A stretch of 64,000 bases of DNA from JABDGV01 sp964577935 (GTDB lineage Bacteria; Chlamydiota; Chlamydiia; Chlamydiales; FEN-1388), in the NCBI GenBank assembly GCA_964577935.1, contig CAZOAJ010000006.1, forward strand, positions 1-64,000. The letters run 5' to 3'. Of the stretch, positions 43,147 through 51,503 are shown piece after piece. Both the position numbers and the translations under genes were made by a program. Positions within the stretch are counted from its first letter, which is position 1. The number at the start of each line of letters is the position of its first letter. The notes beneath the pieces were generated by a model. That model searched no databases. It saw only the letters and a list, made by a program, of their open reading frames with translations, and was not told where the DNA came from.

Positions 43147-45081
43147 TTATACAAAATTCTTCGCTTTTGGGCCATTTTGGGAAGCGTAAAGCTCCCACAT
43201 TTTTTTAAATTCGCCACATTGCTCAAGCAACTCATCTTTTGTCCCTTGAGCAATAAGTCTTCCATCGCGAATAAACAGGATAAGATCTGCATCTTCAATC
43301 GTCGAAAATCTATGCGCAATAATAATTTGAGTTATTTTGCCGTGAAGTTCTTTTAAAGCATTTCGAATATGAAATTCAGACAGAGTATCTAAAGCAGAGG
43401 TCGCCTCGTCTAGAACTAATATAGGGGACTGCTTAACAAGTGCTCTTGCTATCGCAATCCTTTGCTGCTGGCCTCCAGAAAGTGATTTTCCGGCCTCAGC
43501 TAGTAGTGTGTCATATCCAAACTCGAGCTTTTGAATAAATTCATCAGCGTGTGCTTGTTTGGCTGCTTGAATAACATCTTCCCGTGAACAGTCATACCCA
43601 AATCGAATGTTTTCAAGAACTGTATCATTGAATAGAAATGGCTTTTGCGGGACTAACGCGATTGCTTGCCGTAAGTTTGAAAGTTTGAAATTTTTAATCG
43701 GCACATCATCAATACTGATGATTCCAGATTGTGGATCGTAGAGTCGAGGAAGAAGGGAGACAATACTTGATTTCCCAGCCCCGGTCGGGCCACAAATGGC
43801 AATTTTTTTCCCTTTTTTGGCTGAAAAGGTCACATTCTTTAATACCGGCTCGGATGTGTATCCAAACGTTATATTATCGAATTTAAGCTCTTGATTGAAT
43901 GACAGCGTTTCAATTGCGTCTGATGCGTCAACCTCTGTCGAAGGGGTGAGCAACACTTCATTAAAGCGTTGGCACGCGGCGATTCCTCTCTGGATTCGTC
44001 CATTTTCTTCAGCAAACTTTTTAATTGGTTCATAAACGGTTATTAAGACGCCGCAAAAGAACAAGACCTCATGGAGTTCAAGTTGAAGTCCATATAATCC
44101 AACAAGAAGTGCTGTTACTAAGCAAAATGCTCCGATTGTGTGAAGAATTGGCCTTGCAGATACGTCATATCGGGCTGATCGTAATTCGAGAAGTGCCATT
44201 TGGTCATTGTGATCTTTATATTTCTTAAATGAGAAAGCTTCCTGACCAAATGCTTTAATCGTTTGGATTCCCGACAAAAATTCAATTAATACCGAAGTAA
44301 ATGCTTCTTGTCGTTTCTGAATTTGTTTTGAAAGTTTTCGAATGCGTTTTGCTAAGAAAAGAATAGGAGCAACCAAAAGAGGAAGAGCAACAAATACTGT
44401 TAAAGAGAGTTTCCAGCTGATAAGAAGGCATAGTGTGATGGTCGAGAGGAGAGTAAAAGGGGTTTGGCAATAGTTGACTATAGTTGAATTGACACCATCG
44501 GCAATCATGATGGCGTCAGTTGTGACTCTTGATGCAATACTTCCAATATTATGATCGTGAAAAAAGCTCATCGGAAGAGTTTGAATATGTTCAAAATAGG
44601 TTTGTCTAACATCTTTACTGATTGTAATAGAGAGAGCATTTGTCGTAAGTCTATAAAAAAAGAGTGTTGTCGCTTTGAAGAAGGCTACAAAGAGGAGAGC
44701 TACAATCAACCAGCGAACACTTGTGTTAATTGGAATGTAGGGACTTACAAAGCTTACGACTTTGTCAACAACACCTTGTTGCTTGGTTGAAGATAAGAAC
44801 TTTTGTGTATCTTCCACAGTCACGACGCCTGACCCGTTGGAATCAAGAACCTGCCATCGTGATTTAAGCTCTTCATGCGTGACCCGATCTGATTTTATCA
44901 ACCTACCATTGATTTCTGGGGCGAAGAGTTCAAAAAAATCTGGTCCTTTTTTAGTAATAATTCCAAAAGCAAGCATTTCAAGCTGAGAGGCAATTGAAAA
45001 AGCAACTGAAAGAAGAATTGCGCTAATTATAAGTTTCCAATAGCTTTTTTTTGAAAATATCAATGCAAATAGGGATCTCAT
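43147..45081 (-). CDS. MsbA-like ABC exporter with an EF-hand-like periplasmic insert
   Basis: A full half-transporter: six-helix membrane domain followed by the ATPase with Walker A GPTGAGKSS, ALVPQKPFLF (Q-loop), signature LSGGQQQR, Walker B ILVLDEATSALD and switch His in IIAHRFSTI. MsbA-like exporters flip lipid A or export lipids and peptides. Between helix 1 (about 16-37) and helix 2 (about 122-142) there is an insert of about 80 residues containing LDSNGSGVVTVED, which fits the 12-residue calcium loop of an EF-hand (Asp80, Asn82, Ser84, Gly85, Asp91). It heads the run with the kinase-like protein and lipoprotein. Confidence 0.88.
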   Translation of the reverse strand: MRSLFALIFSKKSYWKLIISAILLSVAFSIASQLEMLAFGIITKKGPDFFELFAPEINGRLIKSDRVTHEELKSRWQVLDSNGSGVVTVEDTQKFLSSTKQQGVVDKVVSFVSPYIPINTSVRWLIVALLFVAFFKATTLFFYRLTTNALSITISKDVRQTYFEHIQTLPMSFFHDHNIGSIASRVTTDAIMIADGVNSTIVNYCQTPFTLLSTITLCLLISWKLSLTVFVALPLLVAPILFLAKRIRKLSKQIQKRQEAFTSVLIEFLSGIQTIKAFGQEAFSFKKYKDHNDQMALLELRSARYDVSARPILHTIGAFCLVTALLVGLYGLQLELHEVLFFCGVLITVYEPIKKFAEENGRIQRGIAACQRFNEVLLTPSTEVDASDAIETLSFNQELKFDNITFGYTSEPVLKNVTFSAKKGKKIAICGPTGAGKSSIVSLLPRLYDPQSGIISIDDVPIKNFKLSNLRQAIALVPQKPFLFNDTVLENIRFGYDCSREDVIQAAKQAHADEFIQKLEFGYDTLLAEAGKSLSGGQQQRIAIARALVKQSPILVLDEATSALDTLSEFHIRNALKELHGKITQIIIAHRFSTIEDADLILFIRDGRLIAQGTKDELLEQCGEFKKMWELYASQNGPKAKNFV

Positions 45082-45287
45082 GAAATTGATCTTCGCTTTG
45101 TAGGCTTTATGGTTCAGTAAAGCTTAATAGAGAAGGTTGAATAAAGGCACTATGAGTTTTGGTGCTTATTTGAAAGCAATATTTTGAAGATCAGCTAGAA
45201 GTTTGGTATTATTTAATGCAATAAAGTTGGTTTGCCCGTACAATTGTCCTGATTTAAATATTTACCAGATATTTTTTACTGATTGAT

Positions 45288-46337
45288 ATGCCTTTTCGGA
45301 TTGAAATGACATTTCGGCGTCTGTTCTTCCTGATTCTTCTTCTAGGAGTTATCATAGGTATAAGCTATCTGCTCTTTGCCTCCAAAGTTTTTTCTACACC
45401 ATCGTTATACAGTGAAAAATCTTTAGAAAGATCTCTTGGCGTAGACTCGCTTGGAAAGAAGTTTGTTCTTCATCGTAGAAATGATCGAGATCGTTATGAT
45501 CTCGTTTGTCAATCGCTTGTAAAACTTCAGCGAGAAATAGAAGAAAATGTTCGAATCAAAAAAACGTTGAACGCTTCTTCCTTACCGAAAAAATTTCACT
45601 TTATAGCCCCTTTTGATCGTTCGTTAACTGATGATGAAGAAGCTTATATAAGCTCATGGAAAGTATTTCATCCGGAATGGGATTGTGAAATCTGGTCTGA
45701 ATCAGACATTAAAAATCTTTTTGGTGATCAAGCTGTCCAATATGATCTTGCGCCCCCCAAAGTGCGAAGGGATTGGTATGCATGCCTTCTCCTCCACAAT
45801 GAAGGAGGCGTAATTATCGATTTGGATATCGAATGTATACGTCCGCTCAATGACATATTTGATAACACTCTTTGTTTCGTAACTTTTGAGCCTCCTCTTT
45901 ATAAGCCTCTTTTTGAGCGGCGGCTGCATTTTTCCCCATCGATTGTTGCGGCTCCTCCTCGGCATGAAATTTCTGCTCGATGGTTGCAGTATATGAGCCA
46001 GCGAATAAGCAGCACACTCGGGAGAAAAGGGCAAAAACGTACGTGGAAAATAAAAGAAGAGCTTTTTTGTTCTCTTGACTCTTTAGGTCTTTGCGTTGAT
46101 GAACTTTTACAGCAGAAAAATAATTCAATTCTTGTTCTTGGACCAACCTATTTTTGCCCTATAAATCCGTCCCATATCTCTGGATATGAGGCTGTTCTTT
46201 CGTGTGAAAGTGACGCTGGAAAGCTTCGAAAAGTACTAGGTGCTTTAGGTTTTAAGAAGCCGCCTCCGTTTTCGCGTCCTAAAATTGAGTCTAAGGCAAT
46301 AAATCACTCTGGAGGAAGGCTTTCTTCTCTTTCATAA
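45288..46337 (+). CDS. Membrane-anchored DXD glycosyltransferase-like protein
   Basis: Residues 12-31 form a signal-anchor helix (LFFLILLLGVIIGISYLLF), so the rest faces the periplasm or host side. Residues 100-190 follow the DXD sugar-binding domain of Och1/toxin-type glycosyltransferases: KKFHFIAPF, SWKVFHPEWDCEIWSESD and NEGGVIIDLDIECIRPL with the DxD at 178-180. The more usual IPKIIHQIW and SDxxR positions are altered (FHFIAPF, VRRDW), so it is a divergent member. It is followed 112 bases later by a second, more canonical member on the same strand. The target glycan is unknown. Confidence 0.7.
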   Translation: MPFRIEMTFRRLFFLILLLGVIIGISYLLFASKVFSTPSLYSEKSLERSLGVDSLGKKFVLHRRNDRDRYDLVCQSLVKLQREIEENVRIKKTLNASSLPKKFHFIAPFDRSLTDDEEAYISSWKVFHPEWDCEIWSESDIKNLFGDQAVQYDLAPPKVRRDWYACLLLHNEGGVIIDLDIECIRPLNDIFDNTLCFVTFEPPLYKPLFERRLHFSPSIVAAPPRHEISARWLQYMSQRISSTLGRKGQKRTWKIKEELFCSLDSLGLCVDELLQQKNNSILVLGPTYFCPINPSHISGYEAVLSCESDAGKLRKVLGALGFKKPPPFSRPKIESKAINHSGGRLSSLS

Positions 46338-46449
46338 AAGATGAGAGAAAGATGTTACAGAAAACGCATCCTTTGATATGGTTGCCTGGTTTTTTAACAG
46401 AGTGGTTTTAAAGTAGAATACCAAGTTAAGTAGAGTACATGGTCCAAAG

Positions 46450-47673
46450 ATGAAAAAAAACATACAATTCACCACTTGCCTGTTACTTTGTTTTACGGCA
46501 GCTCTCTTATTGTTCACATCATGTGGCGATAAGAAAACAGAAGCCAATAAATGTTTTTCTCCCATTCTTGAGGTTCCATTTGATGAGTCGATGGGTAAAT
46601 CTGAGAGTGAATTTAGATTTATCTTTACCAATGCCGATGATGCGGCTCGATATACTAAATTTAAAGCCCTCTATGAAAAGAATCTCCCTTCAAAAGTTGC
46701 CTCATCTACAAATCCTCGAATCCCAAAGATCATTCATCAGATTTGGCTTGGGCCGAACCTTCCTCCTTCCTATTTTTTTGATTTTCAGCAGAAGTTGAAG
46801 AGTCTTCATCCGGATTGGGAATATCATCTTTGGTCTGAACCTGAGCTTGAAGAATTGAAGCTTGACAACTGGGATCTTGTTGAAAAGTCTCAAAATTGGG
46901 CGGAAAAGTCAGATATTATCCGCTGCGATCTCCTCGACAGATTTGGTGGCGTTTATTTAGATTGCGATATGGATCCTTACCATAGCCTTCTCGAACTGCA
47001 CGACAAGTATGATTTTTATGTAGGTCTTGAGCATCCCCACAAAATTGCTACGACAAATAATCGTGTTTGGATTGGGATTTCTATCATGGCCTCAAAACCT
47101 GGCCACCCGATAATGAAGAATTGGAAGAAGCGTATTCGTGCCGGTTGGGATGAAGTTGATTTGAGATATTCTTCTCCTGTAGAGCGAGTCATCAATCACA
47201 CTTATTTTCCTTTCACACATGCAGTTCTCCAAGAAGTAGATCAGCCCGGAAATATCGATCTGATTCTTCCTGCTACATATTTTTATCCGATTGCCCCCTC
47301 TTTCGCTGCCAAGAGAAGAAGTGGCCTTCGAGCTATTCGAGAAAAATTCTATGATATCATGGAAAACCTCTCGTTGCGACGCCCTCGAGCTTTCTCAAGA
47401 ACCTATCCAGAAACTATAGCTGTCCACTATTGGGGGAATTCATGGCTTCCGGATCAAGGCGCGCAATTGAAAGAGACTCAAAGACTCGTTGATGGTGCAA
47501 GAAAAGATCTTTATAAACTGCAGCAAAGACTTCGCGCGATAGAACGTCAAATTGCGCAAGATAGTCAGAAAATTCAAGAGTTGATGGTTCAAACAGGTGC
47601 CAAGACAAGCGTTTCAGATGCTGCGCACGATGAGAATTTTTCAGATCTCAATATCAAAACTGGTACTGAGTAA
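46450..47673 (+). CDS. Lipoprotein DXD glycosyltransferase (Och1/toxin-type, GT32-like)
   Basis: The N-terminus has a lipoprotein signal ending LLLFTSCGDKK (Cys25). The domain from residue 92 has PKIIHQIWLGPNLPPSYFF, LHPDWEYHLWSEPELEEL, AEKSDIIRCDLLDRFGGVYL and the DCD metal motif (171-173), all standard for the Gly_transf_sug group that includes yeast Och1 and large clostridial toxins. The C-terminal third ends in a coiled coil (QRLVDGARKDLYKLQQRLRA). A lipid-anchored glycosyltransferase is unusual; it might act on envelope glycans or, if surface-exposed, on host molecules. It is paired with the divergent paralogue upstream. Confidence 0.82.
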   Translation: MKKNIQFTTCLLLCFTAALLLFTSCGDKKTEANKCFSPILEVPFDESMGKSESEFRFIFTNADDAARYTKFKALYEKNLPSKVASSTNPRIPKIIHQIWLGPNLPPSYFFDFQQKLKSLHPDWEYHLWSEPELEELKLDNWDLVEKSQNWAEKSDIIRCDLLDRFGGVYLDCDMDPYHSLLELHDKYDFYVGLEHPHKIATTNNRVWIGISIMASKPGHPIMKNWKKRIRAGWDEVDLRYSSPVERVINHTYFPFTHAVLQEVDQPGNIDLILPATYFYPIAPSFAAKRRSGLRAIREKFYDIMENLSLRRPRAFSRTYPETIAVHYWGNSWLPDQGAQLKETQRLVDGARKDLYKLQQRLRAIERQIAQDSQKIQELMVQTGAKTSVSDAAHDENFSDLNIKTGTE

Positions 47674-47690
47674 CTTTTGTAATTAAATTT

Positions 47691-48245
47691 CTACCACTCC
47701 TTGAATGAAAAATCATTTGGGGAGGGTGGTTTTGTTTCGAACAACTGAACCCAGGTATCCACGTCGCTCAATGATGGGAGTAAAGATGGCTTAGCTCCTC
47801 TCGTTCTTCTTTCCTCATCTGGGATCGGTATCTTACTTTTCATTTTATCAAGTTTTCTACAGATGGAATCAGAAAATGATTCGCATGTAATAGTTTTAAC
47901 GCCTTTGAGTTTCATCATTCGTGCAAGGCGATCATCAGATGTGACAAGGTGTGAACTTTTGAAAAAATCAATATCTGCATCAAGTATGAGTCTATCTACA
48001 GAAATGCCTTTGGGACTATAGATGATTTCTAGATCACCGCAATAGCCTCGAGCCATTTCAGTCGTGCTTCCATATGCTGCATCAAAAAAGATGACACATT
48101 CCCAAGAAAGAATTCGACAAATGGTTTTAAGAGCAGAAATGAGCTCATTTCGTTTGTCTTCAATTTTGTTGAACGTTGAGTGCGGGTATAGCCTGAAGAG
48201 TAAATTATACCCATCAACAATAAAGCGTTGTTTTTTCGCCTTCAT
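47691..48245 (-). CDS. NYN-domain (PIN-like) nuclease, YacP type
   Basis: The 184-residue protein has the YacP/Rae1-type NYN plan: IVDGYNLLFRL at the start with the first catalytic Asp, ISALKTICRILSWECVIFFDAAYGS, DRLILDADIDFF and HLVTSDDRLARMMKLKGVKTI with the later acidic residues. Such proteins cut RNA, e.g. mRNA at the ribosome in B. subtilis. The start overlaps the stop of the Ham1-like gene by 4 bases, so they are coupled. The C-terminus faces the glycosyltransferase gene 18 bases away. Confidence 0.82.
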   Translation of the reverse strand: MKAKKQRFIVDGYNLLFRLYPHSTFNKIEDKRNELISALKTICRILSWECVIFFDAAYGSTTEMARGYCGDLEIIYSPKGISVDRLILDADIDFFKSSHLVTSDDRLARMMKLKGVKTITCESFSDSICRKLDKMKSKIPIPDEERRTRGAKPSLLPSLSDVDTWVQLFETKPPSPNDFSFKEW

Positions 48246-48877
48246 GGTGATATTCGAGATAATCGTTCGAGATGCGGCGATAGGCCTTCAATGGCTTTTC
48301 TTCTTGGTGAAAGGAGCGTTTGTACCCGTTGGGGAAGCTCCCCCATAGTTTTACCATAATCGTGTTTAATGAAAATGGAAGAAAACTCGGTCGAAGATTC
48401 TCCCTTTTCATCCTCTGTAATAAAACCTTCAATTCGTGCTGAGATGGTTTTTATAATTCCTTTTTTTGGACAGAAAAGAGTCTGAACACATTCGCAAAAA
48501 GCCATTCGATCTATGCCATCTTTTCCATTAAGCTCTCTGAGAATAGAACTTGTGTCAGGAAGTAAATTCTTGTTGGGCTTGTTTTTTCTTTTGACTGTTT
48601 CTTTCTCTCCGCCAAGGGATGGGATGATAAGTCCCCACTCATCAGCTAAAGTTATACATTGGCTAGCCTCTGAGACTACTCTCGCTTTTATTTCTGATCG
48701 CTCTTTAAGGCTTTGTAGCTTTGTAAATTCAGGAAGGTCTATTTCTGGAGCTGCTATATGCGGCGTGTCTAAAAGAGATACAACCTCGATATAGGGATTA
48801 AATTCTCGAATAAGTGCTTTAAGAGAGGAGACTTTCCGAATATTTCTTGAGGCAATGAGGAGTTTTTGATGTACCAC
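48242..48877 (-). CDS. Ham1/RdgB-like NTP pyrophosphatase, divergent
   Basis: RdgB-type enzymes remove ITP and XTP from the nucleotide pool. The fold signature is visible: LLIASRNIRKVSSLKALI (SxNxxK), LADEWGLIIPSLGG in place of ADDSGL, TEFSSIFIKHDYGKTMGEL matching the FDPxFxPxGxxxTxAEL strand, and SPRRKAIEGL near the SHR motif. Several positions differ (Asp-Ser to Glu-Trp), and an insert of Lys-rich residues follows residue 90. So substrate range or activity may be changed. It overlaps the NYN gene start by four bases. A perfect hairpin separates it from greA. Confidence 0.75.
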   Translation of the reverse strand: MVHQKLLIASRNIRKVSSLKALIREFNPYIEVVSLLDTPHIAAPEIDLPEFTKLQSLKERSEIKARVVSEASQCITLADEWGLIIPSLGGEKETVKRKNKPNKNLLPDTSSILRELNGKDGIDRMAFCECVQTLFCPKKGIIKTISARIEGFITEDEKGESSTEFSSIFIKHDYGKTMGELPQRVQTLLSPRRKAIEGLSPHLERLSRISP

Positions 48878-48913
48878 AAATATAACTCCGTATTGGATTG
48901 AATAATGTTGAAA

Positions 48914-48951
48914 CCATAGACCGATGAGTGTTTGATTTCATCGGTCTATGG
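48914..48951. repeat. 14-bp perfect inverted repeat after greA
   Basis: CCATAGACCGATGA (48914-48927) pairs with TCATCGGTCTATGG (48938-48951) over a 10-base loop. It lies between the greA stop and the Ham1-like start (both minus). A short T run (GGTTTC) follows on the minus strand, so it may act as a weak terminator of greA. Confidence 0.75.
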
Positions 48952-48960
48952 CAAATTCAC

Positions 48961-51123
48961 TTATTCCAAATAGCTGGAAATTGCTTCGATAGTAAATTTC
49001 TCATCTTTGAATGAAAAGCTTTCTTTCTTTTTCTTTCCAAGCATTGCCTGGGCAAGTTTTGACTGAATCGACAGGACAAGAGTATCTGGATCTGCATCCC
49101 AAGGACCTAAGATGGTATATGTTTTCTTAGATATCCCATCACTTATGGTTACCCTTGTACCAATACCAACGGACGATGTATCAATATCATCTTTCGTGAT
49201 AACACGAGCTTGATTAAACTCTTCGGAAAATCGCTTCAAATCACTTTGAAGGCGCGATCTGCGTTCAAGTGCAAATTTATACTCTGAATTCTCACGAAGG
49301 TCCCCCAGGGCGCGAGCAGCTTCAATTTCTCTAGCATTCTCCACCATTTCGGTGGTCCCTATTTGCTCAATTCGTTTCTTGACCTTTTCATAGCCTTCAG
49401 CCGTCGTCCAGAAAGTGGTATATGAAGGCTCCTCTACCGGTTCATTTTTAGAAAGCGAGGGGTGAGCCACTTCAACAAGTGATTTAATAATTTTCTGGTC
49501 TTGGTCAGTAAATGTATGGCATTTTGACGCTAAAAGGGTGAATTCTCGTGCGAATTGTTCTGAAGAATCTTTGAGAAGAATCCGTACTGTATGAAATCTC
49601 TGATCAGTCGTAATCGAATACATTTTTTTGACCAATTCTTTTGCTTGGGCATCGCCTTGATTCTGTCTCTTTTCAAGTTGATGCATAAGCACTAAGAAGG
49701 ATTCCATGAACTTTTCGCGGCTTGCCTGATCGTTCAAAATTGGCGAATCACCATCAATTTGACGTTGAAAGAACCAAATAAGTGTAGTCGGTGACTGAAT
49801 AGGTCGATCTGCTAAATCAAGCAGCGACTTTTCCGCAATTGCATCTTTTTTGTGGGTGCAGAGCTCTTTCAGTGCAAAATCTTTTAATTGGCTTGGTTCA
49901 AGGCCGAGGATAAGTCTGCCAAAAATATCAGCCCAGTCAGTGCGTGCCGACTTGATGATAAGAAGCAGCCGTCTCTTTAAGAGCTGAATGTCTATGGCCA
50001 AGACAAGTTGTTCTATATTCGCTAAATTTTTGATTTCCTCTGCAAGTTCCAAACTTGTTGATATGCCGCAAACTGCGTCGAGGAAAAGATGTGCCTTGAT
50101 TTTACTTGCAAGAGCAAGTTCTTTCGTGAGAAGAGATTCAACACTTGAAACGATTTGATTTTTTGTTTCCGATTCTTTCAAGAGCTCTGGGAACTCTCTT
50201 GTGAGCGTGTAGAGAGCAGACACCACTTCATCTATCGTTTTTTTGCCTTTAAGCGCTTTTTCAACGAGATGGTCGTTTTTAATTCCTTCAGAGCGAATGC
50301 TGTAGGGCTCTTTTAAATGCTCTGGTTTGTCAATCAGAGGTTCTTTTTTGAGTTTACTTCTGGTGTTTTGCCACCATTTTGAGTATTCATCTTCTTCAAT
50401 AACGACATCAACCAGAAGATCCTTGATTTCCGATGCAGTTTTTGGTCCGAGATCAATCAAAATTTTGTGAATTAAACGGATAGGATTTTCTTTTGCTAGT
50501 TTCTCAAGCTGTTCGGGATGTTCATATCTCAACGCAAGAAAATGATCAGGAGAAAGCAATTGAGCTGTTTTAAATGCGTTTTTAAAAAGAAGATCCCGTT
50601 TGGAACCCCCTAAATTTTCAAACTCAACAGTGAGCTGCTCGCGAAGGAATGAACAGTCAATAATCTTTCCGACACCCCAGCCTGCAGTATGAAAAATAAA
50701 GCTTCCCTTTTCAAAGTGATTGAGAAGAGCAAATGCCGACAAAGCACCTTGAAAGTTATCCTTTGTGCGAAGGCCAACAAGCCGCATTTTTTCATTGAAA
50801 TGAGGCATTTTTTCATAACGGCTTTTTACGAAGTCAACTGCAAGCTCAAAAAGGGGCTGGCTGTTTGTGGTTTGAAGATCGACAATCAACGTAAGGGCTT
50901 GTGTTTTGAGCTCTTCATCAGTGATTGCAAGTGCAAGAGGCAGTATTCCCTCTACATATTGCCCTGAAGGCTTTGAAAAGTCTGAATTTTTGATGATGGA
51001 GAGTATGTCGATTATCTCTTGGCCATCAATTTGATCACCTAGGCAGTACTCCTGCCAGAGCTGCATCATTTTCGAGAAGTCTCGTTTTTCAATTTGAGAC
51101 CGAAACTCTTCGACGTAGGCCAT
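48961..51123 (-). CDS. greA: Transcript cleavage factor GreA, long chlamydial form
   Basis: GreA rescues backtracked RNA polymerase by promoting cleavage of the nascent RNA. The last 160 residues are the GreA domain: a coiled coil with YEKVKKRIEQIG, ARALGDLRENSEYKFALERRSRLQSDL (the tip acidic residues are in DLRENSEY), then the FKBP-like part with VGIGTRVTI and ILGPWDADPD. The preceding 555 residues are a helical, repeat-like extension as found in chlamydial GreA (about 715 residues) and absent from E. coli (158). The extension includes a KOW-like beta segment FIFHTAGWGVGKIIDCS near residue 145, resembling transcription-coupling domains. A strong hairpin follows. Confidence 0.95.
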   Translation of the reverse strand: MAYVEEFRSQIEKRDFSKMMQLWQEYCLGDQIDGQEIIDILSIIKNSDFSKPSGQYVEGILPLALAITDEELKTQALTLIVDLQTTNSQPLFELAVDFVKSRYEKMPHFNEKMRLVGLRTKDNFQGALSAFALLNHFEKGSFIFHTAGWGVGKIIDCSFLREQLTVEFENLGGSKRDLLFKNAFKTAQLLSPDHFLALRYEHPEQLEKLAKENPIRLIHKILIDLGPKTASEIKDLLVDVVIEEDEYSKWWQNTRSKLKKEPLIDKPEHLKEPYSIRSEGIKNDHLVEKALKGKKTIDEVVSALYTLTREFPELLKESETKNQIVSSVESLLTKELALASKIKAHLFLDAVCGISTSLELAEEIKNLANIEQLVLAIDIQLLKRRLLLIIKSARTDWADIFGRLILGLEPSQLKDFALKELCTHKKDAIAEKSLLDLADRPIQSPTTLIWFFQRQIDGDSPILNDQASREKFMESFLVLMHQLEKRQNQGDAQAKELVKKMYSITTDQRFHTVRILLKDSSEQFAREFTLLASKCHTFTDQDQKIIKSLVEVAHPSLSKNEPVEEPSYTTFWTTAEGYEKVKKRIEQIGTTEMVENAREIEAARALGDLRENSEYKFALERRSRLQSDLKRFSEEFNQARVITKDDIDTSSVGIGTRVTISDGISKKTYTILGPWDADPDTLVLSIQSKLAQAMLGKKKKESFSFKDEKFTIEAISSYLE

Positions 51124-51503
51124 AGTTTTTCCTCAAATGTCTCAGGTGTGAAAAGACACGTTATGTTTTGATAAAGTAGTCTACCCTTAAACCTGATTTT
51201 GTTCATCTGAAGATACGGGTTTGGACTTCAAAGAACCATATTCGATGAAATTGTAGCCACTTATTTCTAAAAAATACTTACATTTTTTCACCGACATGAT
51301 TCGTAGAAAAGCTTATTGATTCTCTTCCAATCCATTTTAGAGTATGTCGCTTATACCTCTTGTTGAGGATAAGAATTATGAATCGATAATTCTGCCGGTC
51401 CGTCCGTTGCAAGTAAGTGTTTATGATTCTTTGTTGATTTCAAAAAAAGAGTATGTGTATATACAAAAAGTTATGGGTCTAAACCTTAATCAGGAGAATA
51501 TAC
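51124..51503. other. Intergenic leader of the collagen-like gene
   Basis: About 380 bases between greA (minus) and the collagen-like gene (plus). A 70-codon frame here (51344-51556) overlaps the collagen-like start in another frame and lacks a ribosome site; I reject it. The region is A+T-rich, with a good ribosome site AGGAG just before ATG 51504. Promoters for both genes must be here. Confidence 0.4.

Noticed and set aside
46332..46631. A minus-strand ORF opposite the lipoprotein glycosyltransferase start
   Set aside because: It is antisense to the signal sequence of a well-supported gene and has no ribosome site.
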